NCBI RefSeq assembly: GCF_902686445.1 | Contig: NC_062223.1 | Coordinates: forward strand, 61,687,498 to 61,751,497 | Source of the DNA: Sciurus carolinensis | Lineage: Eukaryota > Chordata > Mammalia > Rodentia > Sciuridae | Length of the DNA stretch: 64,000 nt | Direction of reading: 5' to 3' | In this document: positions 22,541 through 33,004 of the stretch, piece after piece | Numbering within the stretch: the first letter of the stretch is position 1 | Layout: every line of letters starts with the position of its first letter | Notes under the pieces: model-generated | Told to the model about the DNA's origin: nothing | Database searches by the model: none | What the model saw: the letters and a program-made list of their open reading frames with translations, nothing else | Translations under genes and position numbers: made by a program

Positions 22541-23447
22541 TTTTCTTATAGAAAAATAATAGACTTGATTCTGAATCTAAATTTATTTCCATCAAATATT
22601 TTCCATGTGTAAGTCTTTGTTTTGAGAAATCTTTTTTTTTTTTGGTTGACTGAAGCAGAAGTAAGTTGCATGTACTTCTGGGAACATCAAAATCAAGGGG
22701 TCTCTGGGTGTAGGTAGCTTTAGGTCTTCACCCTTCACAGGCACTTTGTAATATACTTTATTTGCCTGGGAATTCACCTCAGTGGTGAGGCTTGGAGAGT
22801 TCTCCTTCCCTCTGCCCCTTTCACGACCATCTCCCGCCACACTTCCCGTGCACCCTGTGTCTGTGGTGCATCGCCCTGGGTATGAAAACCTCCCAGGTGT
22901 GAAACATATGGATAATTTGAAAGATCTGGTTTCAGGAAAGCTCATTCAAACAAGACACTACAGACCTACCACCTTCTGCCCATCTTATTAAGATATCTCC
23001 CTCCCCAAAACAGTACTTTTTGTTTTCAATAATTTTTTCAATGTTTTAATATATTTATGTTGTTTGAATCACATGTGTAATAATTATAATCATAATGATA
23101 AGCCAATTCAAAATAAATCTTTTAGCTCTTAGAGCCATATGTTCTCAGGAAATAAAAATAAATAAATTCATAATTATGCATATCTTTATGGTTACAGAAG
23201 AGATGATAGAGGAATTAATAAAAGACTCCCAAGGATAGAAATATGTGAATATTAGAAATATAATTCTGGAAGGACAGAGAGGGAACACGGGGAGAAAATA
23301 AGAAAGATGAGTAGCACAGTTTCATTAAGAAGAGCCTGTGCATTATTTCATCATGGACTATAGCAAGTAGCAAAACTCTATGGTTGTTATATTCCATTAG
23401 ATATATTTTAAAAAGGGAAGAAAAAAATAATTTTAAAACCATTCTTA
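22541..23447. other. Unassigned; includes a possible minus-strand retrocopy
   Basis: Between 22625 and 22990 the minus strand is open for 117 codons and ends at an A12 run (T12 at 22630-22641 on the plus strand), which could be the tail of a retrocopied transcript. I do not recognise the product, and there is no clear target-site duplication. The rest (22990-23447) is AT-rich and featureless. Confidence 0.3.
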
Positions 23448-23519
23448 GGGCCCAGCCATCCCTCTCCTCATAGTTATCCAAGGAAAATGAAAACATATGT
23501 CCATATAAAAACCTGCATA
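23448..23519 (+). mobile_element. Ancient L1M fragment, left part (split by younger L1)
   Basis: The blocks 'cccagccatccctctcctca' and 'aaatgaaaacatatgtccat' are the typical L1M ORF2-end order, where the product is 'PSNPLLG...KAYVH'-like. The continuation resumes at 30270 after the inserted L1. Confidence 0.75.
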
Positions 23520-25081
23520 GAGGTTTTCAAGATGGCGGCCTAGAGGGCGGCTGCATTTCACGCTGCTCCAGGACGCAAGATTCAAAAGAGGAGATAGTGA
23601 GAGACTTGGGACCAACTCAAAGCCGCCGGGTGAGTCTCTCCCGTTGGGGAGGCGTCCCGGATGGGGCGGTAGCCCCAGAACGCAGGGAACTTTGTGAAGT
23701 AGAGTTGCTCGGGGAGACGCCCCTCCCCCCACTGGAGCGGTGAACACGGACAACTGGGATCATCGTAGAGGAGGCGGCTCAGCACAGCGCTGGGACTCGG
23801 AGCAACCACTGGGGCTCCGGGCAGCTGCCTGAGGAGGAGCTGCGTGGCGAGCTGTTTGAACTCAGAACGACCGCTACTGAACACCAGGGGGTTGCCCGGA
23901 GGAAGAGGAGGAGCGTGGCGGGTCGCTTGGTCTGGGAGTGACTGCATCAGAGCCACAGGCGGTTGCCAGAGGAGGAGCTGCGTGGCGAGCTGTTTGACTC
24001 AGAACGAGCGCTCCAGAACACTGGTGGCCTGCCTGGAGGAGGAGCGCGGTGGGTCACTTGCTCTAGGAGTGACTGCATCAGAGCCACAGGCGGTTGCCAG
24101 AGGAGGAGGCTAGTGGTGAGTTGATTGGACTAAAAGCAACCGCTCCTGAACACTGGTGGCCTGCCTGGAGGAGGAGCGTGGTGGGTCACTTGGTCTCGGA
24201 GCCACCGCTCCTGAACACCTGGGGGGCTACCCCGAGGAGGAGGAGGAAGAACAGGGCGGGTCACTTGGACTCAGAGAGACTGCCTAGGGCTACGGGCGGT
24301 TGGCGGGAGAAGGAGATGCGAAGTGAGTTGCTTGGACTCCTAGTGATTGCATCAGAAACCGGGCCACTGTCCAGAGGAGGAGGTGTGTGGCGGGTCTCTG
24401 GGTATCGGAGCTATTGTACGGGGCTCCAGGTGGCGGCTCAGAGGAGGGGCCGCATAGCCAGGCGATTAGGTGCAGAGCAGGGTCCCAGGAGCTAGGTGGC
24501 TTCTTGCTGGAAGAGCTGCATAGAGACACGCCTAGGGGCGGAGCAAAGTTTCCAGGACTGCGGGCAGATTCTCTGGGAGAGGCAGCCTAAGGAGACTCGC
24601 CTGCAAAGGGTGAGGTTCCCAGGCCCAGGACGTAGGTCCGGGCCCCTGGGAACATTGCAGAGGAAGACAGCCCAGCCCAGGCGGTAGTTGTAGATTGAGG
24701 GGAACCTCTAGGAGGGGAACTGACCAGCGAGACGTCCCCACCGAGTGAGTCTTCCCTGCCGGGGAAGGTTTTCCCACAGGGACGGTAAAACCAGAGACAC
24801 AGGCACAAACAGGCCTTGCCTCAGGCCGCAGCCTAGTTCCCCATTGGATGACCATTGGTCAACAAGTGGAGGCACCTCTGCCCACTAGCAGGGAATATAC
24901 GCCACCTGAGGGTCACCATCCCTAGAGAGGCAGCTTCTTCGTGGAGCTCCACATTATCAACTTCCTCCAAGACTTCAGGCTACTGAAGGATAAGAGGGGA
25001 TATACTAGCAATCTTCAGGGACATTGTAAATCGATAGAGGAAATCTGCAATATCTTAATGACCCACTGATTCCTGAACAAT
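23520..25081 (+). promoter_or_regulatory. L1 5' UTR/promoter with YY1-like site and tandem monomer-like repeats
   Basis: The leader opens with 'caagatggcggcc' at 23528-23540. In human L1 the matching position carries a YY1 site that sets the transcription start, so a similar role is likely here. From 23831 to about 24480 it contains a degenerate tandem array with period 131-138 bp. The whole region is GC- and CpG-rich. The 3' third is homologous to the 5' UTR of the minus-strand copy. GC-rich frames of up to 133 codons on both strands are not believable genes. Confidence 0.85.
23831..24480 (+). repeat. Degenerate tandem array (~131-138 bp period) in L1 5' UTR
   Basis: 'gaggaggagctgcgtggcga' starts at 23831 and again at 23969, and a variant starts at 24100. 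A block of about 41 bp containing 'gactgcatcagagccacagg' is identical at 23935 and 24066, a period of 131. A degenerate version 'gattgcatcagaaacc' occurs near 24344. About four to five units can be traced, with sub-units such as 'gaacactggtggcctgcc' at two spacings. Confidence 0.85.
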
Positions 25082-26131
25082 ATGAGAAAACAAGGGAAGA
25101 AAATGCCCCAAACAAATCTAGATGTGACATCAATAGAATCCAACGACAGCATGGCAGAAGAAATGACAGAAAGGGACTTCAGAATGTACATAATTAAAAT
25201 GATCAGGGAAGCAAACGATGAGATGAAAGAGCAAATGCAGGCATTGAATGATGAGATGAAAGAGCAAATGCAGGCATTGAATGATCGCACCAATCGACAG
25301 TTAACAGAGCAAATTCAGGAAGCAAAAGATCATTTCAATAAAGAGTTAGAGATATTGAAAAAAAACCAAACAGAAATCCTTGAAATGAAGGAAACAATAA
25401 ACCAAATTAAGAACTCCATAGAAAGCACAACCAACAGGATAGAACACCTGGAAGACAGAACTTCAGATATTGAAGACAAAATATTTAACCTCGAAAACAA
25501 AGTTGAACAAACAGAAAAGATGGTAAGAAATCATGAACAGAATCTACAAGAACTATGGGATATCATGAAAAGGCCAAATTTGAGAATTATTGGGATTGAG
25601 GAAGGCTTAGAGAAAAAAACCAAATGAATGAACAATCTATTCAATGAAATAATATCAGAAAATTTCCCAAATCTGAAGAATGAAATGGAAAATCAAGTGC
25701 AAGAGGCTTATAGGACTCCAAATACACAAAATTACAACAGACCCACACCAAGGCACATTATAATGAAAATACCTAACATACAAAATAAATAAAGACAGAA
25801 TTTTAAAGGCTGTGAGAGAAAAGAACCAAATTACATTCAGGGGAAACCAATACGGATATCAGCAGATTTTTCAATCCAGACCCTAAAAGCTAGAAGGGCC
25901 TGGAACAACATTTTTCAAGCTCTGAAAGAAAATGGATGCCAACCAAGAATCTTATACCCAGCAAAACTTACCTTCAAATTTGACGATGAAATAAAATCCT
26001 TCCATGATAAACAAAAGCTAAAAGAATTTACAAAAAGAAAGCCAGCATTACAGAACATTCTCAGCAAAATATTTCATGAGGAAGAGATAAAAAACAAAGA
26101 AGCAAATCAGCAAAGAGAGGAATTATCCTAA
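25082..26131 (+). pseudogene. L1 ORF1 pseudogene with duplicated coiled-coil unit
   Basis: The frame starts at ATG 25082 and should end at TAA 26129-26131 (1,050 nt). The N-terminal part is Glu/Lys/Gln-rich and predicted coiled coil, with 'EMKEQMQALND' present twice in a row (25220-25285). It continues with 'TNRIEHLEDRTSDIEDKIFN' and 'NHEQNLQELWDIMKRPNLRI' before the RNA-binding domain. A stop at about 25625-25627 truncates the frame to 181 codons. The minus-strand copy has Gly at that position, so this is a single nonsense change. A 4-bp insertion near 25787 and a lost base near 25842 add frameshifts. The function would be L1 RNA binding and chaperoning. Only the coiled-coil half is intact. 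Confidence 0.94.
25220..25285 (+). repeat. 33-bp perfect tandem duplication, in frame
   Basis: Units 25220-25252 and 25253-25285 are identical and encode EMKEQMQALND twice. Eleven residues is a coiled-coil hendecad, so the insertion could keep the helix register. Confidence 0.97.
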
Positions 26132-26189
26132 AGGAACTGTCAAATAAAGGAGGAACCAAGATGTGTCAAAAATTTTAAATATGAACCAA

Positions 26190-29100
26190 ATGACTGGGAA
26201 TACAAATCATATCTCAATAATAACCCTGAATGTTAATGGCCTGAATTCATCAATCAAAAGACATAGACTGGCAGATTGGATTAAAAAGAAAGATCCAACA
26301 ATATGTTGCCTGCAAGAGACTTACCTCATAGAAAGAGATACCCACAGACTAAAGGTGAAAGGATGGGGAAAAACATACCATGCACATGGACCCAGCAAAA
26401 AAGCTGGAGTATCCATCCTCATTTCAGATAATGTGGACTTCAAGCCAATGTTAGTCAGAAGGGATAAAGAAGGACATTTCATACTGCTTAAAGGAACATA
26501 AATCAGCAAGATATAACAATCATAAACATCTATGCCGCAAACAGTGGCTCATCCATGTATGTTAAACAAATTCTTCTCAATTTTAGAAACCAAATAGACC
26601 ACAACACAATAATACTAGGTGATTTTAACACGCCTCTCTCACCACTGGACAGATCTTCCAAACAAAAATTGAACAAAGAAACCATAGATCTCAATAACAC
26701 AATCAATAATTTAGACTTAACAGACATTTATAGAATATACCATCCAACCAAGAGCAAATACTCTTTCTTCTCAGCAGCACATGGATCCTTCTCTAAAATA
26801 GACCATATATTATGCCACAAGGCTAATGTCAGCAAATACAAGAAGACAGAGACACTACCTTGTATTCTATCAGATCATAATGGATTGAAGTTAGAAATAA
26901 ATGAAAGAGTAAAAAACATAAACTACTCCAACACCTGGAGATTAAGCAATATGCTATTATATGATGAATGGATAACAGAAGATATTAGGAAGGAAATTAA
27001 AAAATTCTTAGAGGTAAACGAGAACAAAGAAACATCATATCAAAATCTCTGGGACACTATGAAAGCAGTACTTAGAGGAAGATTTATTTCATGGAGCGCA
27101 TTTAATAAAAGAAGTAAAACTCAAAAAATAAATGACCTAACAGTACAGCTCAAAGCCCTAGAAAAAGAATAACAGACCAACACCAAAAGTAGTAGAATAT
27201 AGGAAATAGTTAAACTCAGAGCTAAAATCAATGAAATTGAAACAAAAGAAACAATACAAAAAATTGACAAAATAAATAGTTGGTTCTTCGAAAAAATAAA
27301 CAAAATTGATAAACCTTTAGCCACACTAACAAAGAGAAGACGAGAGAAAACCCAAATCACTAAAATTCGGAATGAACAAGGAAATATCACAACAGGCATG
27401 ACTGAAATACAAAACATAATTAGAAGCTATTTTGAAAATCTATACTCCAACAAAATAGAAAATTTCGAAGACATCAACAGGTTTCTAGAGACATATGAAT
27501 TGCCTAAACTGAACGAGGAGGACATACACAATTTAAATAGACCAATTTCAAGTAATGAAATAGAAGAAGTCATCAAAAGCCTACCAAAAAAGAAAAGTCC
27601 AGGACCAGATGGGTTCTCAGTCAAGTTCTACAAAACCTTTAAAGAAGAGCTCATTCCAATACTTCTCAAAGTATTTCATGAAATAGAAGAGGAGGGAACC
27701 CTCCAAAACTCATTCTATGAAGCCAATATTACCCTGATACCTAAACCAGACAGAGACACATCGAGGAAAGAAAATTTCAGACCAATATCCTTAATGAACA
27801 TCGACGCAAAAATTCTCAACAAAATTTTAGCAAATCGCATACAAAAACATATTAAAAAGATAGTGCACCATGATCAAGTGGGTTTCATCCCAGGGATGCA
27901 AGGTTGGTTCAACATCAGGAAATCAATAAATGTCATTCACCATATCAATAGACTTAAAGTCAAGAATCACATGATTATTTCGATAGATGCAGAAAAAGCA
28001 TTTGATAAAATACAGCACCCCTTCATGCTCAAAACACTAGAAAAAATAGGGATAGTGGGAACATTCCTTAACATTGTAAAGGCCATCTATGCTAAGCCCA
28101 TGGCTAATATCATTCTAAATGGTGAAAAACTGAAAACATTCCCTCTAAAAACTGGAACAAGGCAGGGATGCCCTCTTTCACCACTTCTATTCAATATTGT
28201 CCTTGAAAGTCTAGCCAGAGCAATTAGACAGACCGAGGAAATTAAAGCGATACAAATAGGAAAAGAAGAACTCAAACTATCCCTATTTGCTGATGATATG
28301 ATTGTATACTTAGAGGAATCAGGAAATTCCACCAGAAAACTTTTAGATCTCATAAGTGAATTCAGTAAAGTAGCAGGATATAAGATCAATGCACATAAAT
28401 CTAAGGCATTTTTATACATAAGCAATGAATCTTCAGAAAGAGAAATTAGGAAAACTACCCCATTCACAATAGCTTCGAAAAAAATAAAATACTTGGGAAT
28501 CAATCTCACAAAAGAGGTGAAAGACCTCTACAATGAGAACTACAGAACACTAAAGAAAGAAATTCAAGAAAACCTTAGAAGATGGAAAGATCTCCCATGT
28601 TCTTGGATAGGAAGAATTAATATTGTCAAAATGGCCATACTACCAAAAGTGCTATACAGATTCAATGCAATTCCAATTAAAATCCCAATGATGTACCTTA
28701 CAGAAATAGAGCAAGAAATTATGAAATTCATCTGGAAGAATAAAAAAACCCAGAATAGCTAAAGCAATCCTTGGCAGAAAGAGTGAAGCAGGGGGTATCG
28801 CAATACCAGATCTTCAACTCTACTACAAAGCAATAGTAACAAAAATGGCATGGTATTGGTACCAAAATAGAAAGGTGGATCAATGGTACAGAATAGAGAA
28901 CACGGACACAAACCCAAATAAATACAATTTCCTCATACTAGACAAAGGGGCCAAAAGTATGCAATGGAGAAAAGACAGCCTCTTCAACAAATGGTGCTGG
29001 GAGAATTGGAAGTCCATATGCAACAGAATGAAACTAAACCCATATCTCTCACCATGCACAAAACTAAACTCAAAATGGATTAAGGATCTTGGAATCAGAC

Positions 29101-29992
29101 TAGAGACCTTGCATCTTATAGAAGAAAAAGTAGGTCCAGATCTTCAACATGTCGGCTTAGGACCAGACTTCCTCAACAGGACTCCCATAGCGCAAGAAAT
29201 AAAAGCAAGAATTAATAACTGGGATAGATTCAAACTAAAAAGTTTTCTCTCAGCAAAGGAAACTATCAGCAATGTGAAGAAAGAGCCTACAGAGTGGGAG
29301 AAAATCTTTGCCAATCATACTTCAGATAGAGCACTAATCTCCAGAATCTATAAAGAACTCAAAAAACTCTACACCAAGAAGGCAAATAATCCAATCGACA
29401 AATGGGCTAAGGAAATGAATAGACACTTCACAGAAGAAGATCTACAAGCAATCAACAAACATATGGAAAAATGTTCAACATTTCTAGTAATAAGAGAAAT
29501 GCAAATCAAAACCACCCTAAGATTCCATCTCACCCCAATTAGAATGGTGATTATCAAGAATACAAGCAACAACAGGTGTTGGCGAGGATGTGGGGAGAAA
29601 GGTACACTCATACATTGCTGGTGGGGCTGCAAATTAGTGCAGCCACTCTGGAAAACAGTATGGAGACTCCTTAGAAAACTTGGAATGGAACCACCATTTG
29701 ACCCAGCTATCCCACTCCTTGGCCTATACCCAAAGACTTAAAATCAGCATATTACAGAGATACAGCCACATCAATGTTCATAGCTGCTCAGTTCACAATA
29801 GCCAGATTGTGGAACCAACCTAGATGTTCTTCAATTGATGAATGGATAAAGAAACTGTGGTATATATATACAATGGAATATTACTCAGCCATAAAGAATG
29901 ATAAAATTATGGGATTTGCAGGCAAATGGATGAAACTGGAGAATATCATGCTAAGTGAGATAAGCCAATCTCAAAAAACCAAAGAAGAATGA
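26190..29992 (+). pseudogene. L1 ORF2 pseudogene (endonuclease/reverse transcriptase)
   Basis: The ATG at 26190 is chosen because it gives MTGN-x-x-HISI, the usual ORF2 opening. The stop is at 29990-29992, for a span of 3,803 nt, the normal size. The endonuclease block shows 'CCLQETYL', GDFN at 26618-26629 and SDH at 26870-26878. The reverse transcriptase includes '[20 protein letters not shown]' and FADD at 28286-28297. The C-terminal Cys/His segment '[18 protein letters not shown]' is at about 29578-29631. Breaks are a shift after 26501, a TAA at 27170-27172 with another stop soon after, an extra A in the A run near 28742-28748, and a lost G near 29735. Open blocks are 26555-27172, 27398-28762 (454 codons) and 28845-29741. 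Catalytic residues are kept, but the protein is fragmented. Confidence 0.95.
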
Positions 29993-30268
29993 TATCACTA
30001 ATAAGTGGATGATGACACATAATGGGGGGTGGGAGGGGTTAGTGTTGGGGTTGGAGTTGGGTTTAGGGAGGGGGGCAGGAATGGAGGAAGGAAGGACTGT
30101 ATAGAGGGAAGGGGGGTGGGAGGGGTGGGGGAGAAGGGAGAAAAATGGCAGAATAAATCAAACAACATTACCCTATGTAAATTTATGATTACACAAATGG
30201 TATGCCTTTACGCCAGATACAGGCAGAGAAACAACATGTATCCCATTTGTTTACAATAAAAAAAAATG
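29993..30268 (+). other. L1 3' UTR with G-rich hexamer-like block
   Basis: The region is purine-rich. At 30039-30068 it can be read as in-phase hexamers TTAGTG, TTGGGG, TTGGAG, TTGGGT, TTAGGG. A run of G-rich DNA follows and then the terminal 'atgtatcccatttgtttaca' block with an A tail. The same block is expanded to perfect TTAGGG units in the L1 at 35979-36830 and is missing from the minus-strand full-length L1. Confidence 0.85.
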
Positions 30269-30269
30269 A

Positions 30270-30741
30270 CCTGCGTATTAAACTTCATAGCAATTTTATT
30301 CATGATAGTTGAATAGTTGAATACTAGAAACTCAAATGTCTTTACCTGGTAAACAAATGAGAGTGTATTCATACTATCGAGTACTACTCAGCAATAAAAA
30401 AGAATAAACTCCCAACAAATGTAACAACATGGATGACTCTTAAATGTGTTATGCAGAGTCAGAAAAAACAGACATTGAAGGCTAAATACTATACACTTCC
30501 ATTTATGTATCATTCTAGAAAAAGCAAACTATAAAGGCAGAAATCAGATCAGTAGTGTCAGGGGCTGGAAGGAAAAGAGAGTTTCCTACAAAGTACATGA
30601 TGGAACTACTTGGGATGATGCAAATATTCTATATCTTGGTTGAGGTGGTTATTAAAAGAGTGCATACATTTCTCAAAATCCATCAGATGGTACATAAAAA
30701 AAGGGAATTTTACAAGTTATTTTCAATAAAGCTGACTTTAT
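30270..30741 (+). mobile_element. Ancient L1M fragment, right part
   Basis: This continues 23448-23519. The order 'agcaattttattcatgatag', 'gtactactcagcaataaaaa', 'caacatggatgactcttaaa', 'tagaaaaagcaaactataaa' and 'cagatcagtagtgtcagggg' is the ORF2 end and 3' UTR of an old mammalian L1. It is non-coding now. Confidence 0.88.
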
Positions 30742-31265
30742 AACCCAACTATCCCACTCCTCAGTATATATCCAAAAGATTTAAAATCAGCATCCTACAG
30801 TGATGCACCCACATCAATGTTTATAGCAGTACAATTCACAATACCTAAGCTTTGAAGCCAACCTAGATGCTCTCCAACAGATGAGTGGATTAAAAAGAAG
30901 AAAAGTGTCACATATACGCAATGGAGTGTTACTCAGCCATAAAGAAGAATGACATTCTGACATTTGCCAGTAAATAAATGAAACTGGAAACTATCATGCT
31001 AAGAGAAATAAGTCAGTCCCAAAAAAGTCAGAGGTCAAATGTTTTCTCTGATATATGGAAGCTAATCCAAAGGGGAGGGGAATAAAAAGATAGAAGAAAT
31101 ATCCTTGGAGTAGATGAAGGAAATTGAAGGGGAGACAGGAGGAATGGGATAAACAAGGAACAGTAGAATGGATTTGACCTAACTTTCCTATGTACATACA
31201 TGGATATACCCCCAGCAAATCTCACCATCATGTTAATCCACAAGACACTAATTAAAAAAAAAAAA
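30742..31265 (+). mobile_element. 5'-truncated L1 3' end (older sciurid lineage)
   Basis: The element begins within the ORF2 end ('aacccaactatcccactcct'). It passes 'cagtgatgcacccacatcaa' and 'aaatgttttctctgatatat', a purine-rich 3' UTR and 'aatccacaagacactaatta', and ends in an A12 tail at about 31252-31264. It directly abuts the ancient L1M fragment. Confidence 0.9.
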
Positions 31266-32605
31266 GTAAATAGCAGAAAGAGCAGTAGAAGGACGAGAAC
31301 CGAGGGAGAGAGAAGAGGAAGGAAAGGGAAGTACTGGGGACTGAATTAGAAAGTTACAGTCCATGTTTTTATAATATGTCAAAATAAATCCTAATGTTAT
31401 GAATAACTTTAAAAAACCCAATCTTTTAAGAAGCTAAATTAGGCAATGTTTTTTATCATTTGAAACTATTCATGATGCAAAACTTTAAAAACAAATTAAA
31501 AATGCGGCAAAATATTTGAGACAGTTTTCTTTAGAGACAGTTGTCAGGTAGCAAATCATCGATGACCAACAGGCTTCATAAAAAATGAATAGCTGAGAAT
31601 GTTCTTCTGCTGCACCTGGAGTGAGTGACCACTTAAGCTGACCGTGGAATTTCTGACTCATCCATAATGTGTCCTCCACAATACCACATTTGTGGCTCCT
31701 TTGCCCATTGACACTTAGTTTTGTGTTGCGGAAGAATGTGGCCTAGCTAATTCTTTTCAGGGAATCTGGTTTTGCTTATTTTCTCCATGGATACATTGAA
31801 GACATACATGTCCTCAAAATTCAAAGTTTCAGGAGGACAGGCCTGCCAATCACTTTTTAAAATTAATTTTTGCCTAGATTTCAATTAGAAAATTGAGAAT
31901 TGTTTTTTAAAGATGATCCCTTGTATTATTGCTTCAGATTCCCCTTTCTTTCTTTTTTGATTCCTATTTTGGAAACATGAAACCACCTGTACATTAGATT
32001 TTCATCGTCTGCCCTACACATCTAACTTATGCTTTATTTTAATCTCTTGATCCAAACATTTCACTTTATAGAAGAGACACCCACATTTACCTCTACAGCA
32101 CCTATTAAATTTCCTACAATGCTTATTTTGTTCTTTAAGTCTTCTAATGCTGAATTTAAATTTTGCCATGGCAGTTGGGACATTCTTTTCCTTATCTAGT
32201 TCCCTTTCGGAGTTTTGCCTTTGTCTCAGCTTCATTAGCTACCCAGTCTTGTGTTTTATCATACTGAATTTTATGAAGAACCCAACACAGAAGGAGTAAA
32301 ACATTTTCTTCTGTCTCTGCTTTCCTCTGCCTGACCAGTGCTATTTTTTGTACGTGTAGGTCACCCTGAATAGATGTTTTGTTATTGTTGTTTTTTATAT
32401 TCTCATTCTCGAATGATAAAAGCTCTTTCAAGACCAGATGTTTATCAAAAGAGAGGGTGGTTGAAGCTATTCCCTTTGGATTGTCTCACTGTCCACCTGA
32501 TGTGGCTAGAATTTTTCTTTCAGAATGTAAGATGTGGGTCTGTGAATGAAATGTCGCATGATTTGTTCAGGGATGCAGCCGCCTGAGAGGCTCAGTGTGA
32601 GCACC
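31266..32605. other. Unassigned single-copy-looking sequence
   Basis: No repeat or gene is recognised. Frames of 60-80 codons occur on both strands and overlap one another, with no domain. Confidence 0.45.
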
Positions 32606-32607
32606 CT

Positions 32608-33004
32608 GGTTTAGATATGGTTTAGACCTCACCCAGTTCTTCCTGTGTTGAAATCAAACCACCTCTATTGTAAGGAATTGAGTGTGGAAACAGTTCAGCT
32701 ATGGTGTTCAGAGGTGGGTCCTTTGGGGAGTGATTTGGGATGCTTCATAATTGAATCCTGGTAGATTTTATAAGAAAAGGGAGAGGAAGCAGACAGACAG
32801 ACATATATATGTACACATGTGTTCCCTGTCCCTCACGATGTGATGCCCTTCACTGCATTAGAACTCTGCCAGAAAGAACACCATGATCAGATGAGGCTCC
32901 TGCACCTTGCACCTACAGAGCTGTAAGCCAAAATAAACCTCTCTCCTTTACAAAGTGGTCTGCCTCAGGCATTTCCCTGTAATAATGAAGAACAGGCTAA
33001 TACA
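32608..33004 (+). mobile_element. Solitary MaLR-type LTR (MST/ORR1/MLT1-like)
   Basis: The features are in LTR order: 'tttagatatggtttag' near the 5' end, 'gaggtgggtcctttggggag' in U3, 'ttttataagaaaaggg', 'agctgtaagccaaaataaac' carrying an AATAAA signal near 32932, 'tctctcctttacaaagtggt' and the end 'aacaggctaatac'. These are hallmarks of mammalian-apparent LTR retrotransposons (ERVL-MaLR). There is no internal region beside it, so it is a solo LTR with no coding capacity. Confidence 0.78.

Larger units (their letters stand above)
23520..30268 (+). mobile_element. Full-length L1 (plus strand), youngest-looking copy
   Basis: This is a 6.75-kb L1. The 5' UTR is 23520-25081, ORF1 25082-26131, ORF2 26190-29992 and the 3' UTR 29993-30268 with an A9 tail. 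It sits inside an ancient L1 whose halves flank it. A 9-bp imperfect duplication ('acctgcata' at 23511-23519, 'acctgcgta' at 30269-30277) is the likely target site. It is the best preserved of the L1 copies here, with a 454-codon open block and intact RT and endonuclease motifs, but several stops and frameshifts make it inactive. Confidence 0.95.

Noticed and set aside
23831..24480. A CRISPR-like or satellite array
   Set aside because: Units are long, degenerate and GC-rich without spacer structure, and they sit within an L1 leader.
23844..24855. Several GC-rich open frames of 67-133 codons on both strands
   Set aside because: They overlap in many phases within the L1 5' UTR array. GC-rich sequence has few stop codons, and no domain is present.
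27398..28762. A 454-codon open frame that could be called a host reverse-transcriptase gene
   Set aside because: It is the central part of an L1 ORF2, colinear with two other copies in the window and flanked by stops and frameshifts.
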